Below the pieces are notes generated by a model. The model worked only from the letters and a program-made list of their open reading frames with translations. It was not told where the DNA came from and searched no databases. The position numbers were made by a program, and so were the translations under genes. From Nematopogon swammerdamellus (Eukaryota; Arthropoda; Insecta; Lepidoptera; Adelidae), in NCBI GenBank assembly GCA_946902875.1, contig OX336355.1:19501347-19565346 (forward strand): 64,000 nucleotides of DNA, read 5' to 3'. Positions 61,186 through 64,000 of the stretch are shown one piece after another (the stretch's first letter is position 1; each line of letters starts with the position of its first letter).

Positions 61186-61560
61186 ATTTTCAATGGTGGT
61201 CGAGGGCCGCCGCCGTAGTATATTTCAACTGCCGAGTACATCTGTTCACTGTTCGCTTGTTTCGTAGTATGCGCGTTTTTTTAACCTCTTCAATTTGATT
61301 TGTTTTAATGACTAAATGTAAATGTTTTGCTCATGCAGCTTCTATATAACTCTAAATACGGGACTTTGGCATAAATACACGATTAAGTGTGATTGCCAGA
61401 AAAAAAAAACAAAAATAAAGTGAGATTTCACACACACGGTGACTTTTCTTGCGTTTTTGGAGTCAAGCGTTGGAATCACGTGGAGTCGCGTCTCCGCGGG
61501 CATAACCCCGGTCTGCCACCTGAAAGACTTCCTCGCTCCTGCGGCTCCTTTCGGCACTTC
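61186..61560. other. Spacer, no gene
   Basis: Nothing recognised. Confidence 0.4.
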
Positions 61561-61690
61561 GGCTCGAAGGAAAGTGTGGTATGTTATGTATGAGTGATGT
61601 TTTGGTGGTTTAAAAAAAAAAACCAGGGTTAATATAAAGAAGATGCGTCGCTTCTTCTCTTTATTAACCCTAACCTAATGTTGAGGCACT
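61561..61690 (-). repeat. Core of the fold-back MITE family
   Basis: GTGATGTTTTGGTGGTTTAA, ACCAGGGTTAATATAAAGAA, GATGCGTCGC and ACCCTAACCTAATGTTGAGG parallel the 17424 element. Confidence 0.7.
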
Positions 61691-62187
61691 CTTTTACTAT
61701 CATTTATTGATTTACGTTTTGTTTATAGACGTCAAGAAATACCAGCCTTTCGGCTACAAAATCCAGACGTCTATAACCTGCACTCTTGCGAGTACAGTGA
61801 TCATGTATGCCAGATCGAGGCCCCATAGCTGCTCTGTCGAACATCCGTTCTTCCGAAAAAATCCCATGGGAAACACAGGCTGCGACCTTTCCCCAGCCGA
61901 TCCGAGCCACCACCCGTCCACCCGAAGGAACCCCCGACCGAAGTCGAGAGCCGGGGGTGAAGCCTTCACTGCCACTGGGGTCAGCACTCAGCACCCTATC
62001 CAACCACAACCTGTGCCCAGGGCCTCAGCGTTTTGTACTAGCCCAAAGGCTTTTGTTTTCACCAGCTATGTATATGCGTGGAAGTGCATATGACCACCAC
62101 CTAATGTGTACCGGGGATCCACCGGTCTCGAATGACAGACTTACGTCAGCGTCATTAGCTCGCGAGAAATCCATCCCACATCCACAT
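61691..62187. other. Unassigned GC-moderate sequence
   Basis: Open in short frames on both strands (up to 152 codons at 61807-62265) but with no recognisable motif; may be part of a repeat. No product claimed. Confidence 0.35.
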
Positions 62188-62683
62188 GTATTACTTGTCT
62201 ATTGCTGGTTTGCTGCTACCTCAGCCCGCGCTTCCGCACATCGCGCCTCACGCCACACCCGCTGACGCCTAGCTCAGTAGCGTTAGTATCGCTGTCGCGT
62301 AGCCAAAGAATATAATACCGCGTAGCCACGCCCGTATTATATGTGTAATTGAGCTACCTACCCCTCGCGCGTGTACGAATTTAGTTTTTTTTTTGCGTTA
62401 TTGTTTTATTACTAACATTTGTTGTGTTCAAATGCCAATACGAGTAAAAAAAGGAATAGTAATATGACTATGACGTGTGCGCTAGCTTCACTAGTCATGC
62501 CACTTAATTACGTAGAATTATTATTACATGGTAGTACATATTAATTCTATGCCTGAAATACGAAGTAACGACAGTTCAGTTTAACACCTGGTGGCGGGAG
62601 CATTCGTCTATCCGACTTTTTTGTCGACGGTACCGATAGCTGTTACGTCATAACCGTCAGCGGTGGCATACTGGAACCAGACG
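62188..62683 (-). repeat. 0.5-kb repeat, arm 2 of the distant inverted pair
   Basis: Reverse complement of 10474-10970; see there. Includes CAAAGAATATAATA at 62304-62317. The two arms enclose all three genes. Confidence 0.8.
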
Positions 62684-64000
62684 ACTAATAGTGTGTGTTG
62701 CACCGACATACCGATCTACATTATTCGCATGTCTACCAATTCTCCACATTGGTTACGGAGCTCTAAGTGGCTCACCACTCACAGCTTTCGCTACTTATGC
62801 CCGTGTTAGGTGCTTTAACTACACAAGTACGGAAGCACCAGGGAATCAACGCTAAACCACAACCCCTGCGAGACCAACTCCAGTGTTCCGTGCAGAAGCA
62901 CGAAGCATTCTGGGGCTTTTAACGGAACCCCGCAGTACTCAACCCAGCGTTTAGGGTAGTATCTCATTTGACCCACCGACCTGAGTGGAGTCAGCAGCGT
63001 GAGCTAAGAGGAGGCCGAAACCCCCAACTTAGTACTCATGTTAGACTAGCAACGTTTGTTAGCAATGTTGAGGCAGTGCATGTCGTTTTTGTTACGTTTC
63101 GTTTCGAGCCGATTGTTCACAAAAGGAGCCAGGAAGTCTTTCACGTGTCAAACCCCTCCTGCCAGGCGCTGCGGCGCACGGCGCGCCGGGTTTTGAGAAG
63201 ACTTTCGCATACACCTATGACGGAGGTTACACACTAGGTTTGGCATCAGTTCAGTCCATCAGTCTGGTTAAACCATGGTCCAGTCTGGACTCCAGAGTCC
63301 AGCCAGACCAAACTGACCGCTTAATCTACTTTGATGAAAAAAAAAAGATGGCGGACGGCGGAAGTTTGTCGCGTCGTCGTTGTAATTAAAAAAAAAAATA
63401 TTTTTGTGGTTCTCGCGGTGCGAGAATTTATACAACAGACGTTAAAAGCTACAACAGACTTGGCTGTATACTCTAATGAGTTTTGCCTGTTTCGGGAGGA
63501 GACGATAAAAAAAAAACTACTTGGATGGATGGATTGGACCTTGGATTGGACTGACGGATTTTAAAATATTTTGATACTAGACTGATAGTGCGAATACATT
63601 TTATAGTCCAGGAAACGAGGAAATTCGTTGTATGGGCTCTTCGGACTAATTCCTCTGTCGCTGAAACTTTGCAGTGTGATAAAGTAGGGTTTAAAATATA
63701 CATTTGATAAATTATCTAGGATTTTTGATGTTTGGAAGTTAGGTATTTATACCTAAACATGAAAATTGCTTATAACTGCTGGTGAAAAATTGCTCCGTCC
63801 GAAATTCCTTCGGTATATGATATTATATATTAATATGATTATATATATAACATTATCTAGGAAAATTTCGATTTCGAATAGGCAGAAATTTGAAAATACC
63901 TATTTTGTATCACAACTTCTTCAGAAAAATTGCTCTGTCAATTTTAATTTATTTGTATGTCTTAATTTATTTAAATATATCGATTTTGACAATTATCTAG
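62684..64000. other. No gene recognised to the window end
   Basis: 63060-63105 carries AGCAATGTTGAGGCAGTGCA with GTCGTTTTTGTTACG, a fold-back family relic. 63255-63310 has imperfect palindromic CAGTCTGG/CCAGACC blocks. The end is AT-rich. Confidence 0.45.

Noticed and set aside
61807..62265. 152-codon ORF as a gene
   Set aside because: No motif, no splice context, and its end runs into the 0.5-kb repeat.

Overview
The window is eukaryotic and insect, almost certainly from a moth or butterfly. Three small intron-bearing genes sit in about 60 kb of dense transposon debris. Pointers to Lepidoptera are TTAGG-type telomere-like tracts, a CR1-type LINE, a DD37D (maT-type) mariner, tRNA/5S-headed SINEs with poly(A) tails, and many short fold-back or hAT-like MITEs. 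There are no operons, bacterial genes or CRISPR arrays.

Host genes. (1) SCOC, short coiled-coil protein, minus strand, two coding exons (13711-13429, 12314-12151), 148 aa. (2) A plus-strand five-exon gene, 17067-45651, whose exons all join in phase to give 258 aa. I do not recognise a named orthologue. The order of hydrophobic and charged blocks, and the length, resemble a single-domain gasdermin/pejvakin-like protein; this is tentative and is the most interesting lead here. (3) TAF12, minus strand, two coding exons (59732-59384, 58654-58527), 158 aa. SCOC and the five-exon gene diverge from a 3.4-kb spacer. The five-exon gene and TAF12 converge on a 13-kb transposon-filled spacer.

Layout. 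1-4590: LINE fragments, one split by a hAT element with a perfect 8-bp target duplication. 4591-10280: a complete, very young Gypsy-type LTR retrotransposon (4-bp duplication; LTRs differ by one substitution plus a poly-C length change) with one frameshift in pol. 10474-10970: one arm of a 0.5-kb repeat whose inverted partner lies at 62188-62683. 12151-13711: SCOC. 13.8-16.9 kb: TIR-bounded elements, a CTCGAG-rich palindromic block and CpG-rich upstream sequence. 17-45.6 kb: the five-exon gene; its introns carry a 558-bp palindrome, a LINE encoding a restriction-like endonuclease (three 3' copies), several MITEs, a hAT remnant, tRNA-headed SINEs and a CR1-type LINE of about 3.6 kb. 47-49.5 kb: two adjacent mariners, both defective. 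51-54 kb: an RNase H-bearing LINE with another LINE nested in it. 54.4-58.3 kb: tandem duplications and SINE pieces. 58.5-59.7 kb: TAF12. 60-64 kb: low-complexity tracts (32 G; about 260 bp of polypyrimidine) and repeats.

The transposons can be read as layers: hAT into LINE, LINE into SINE, LINE into LINE. Unrelated SINE heads share a tail resembling the CR1 LINE tail, so the CR1 machinery probably mobilised them. All coordinates and joins were made by eye; clade names for LINE fragments are approximate.
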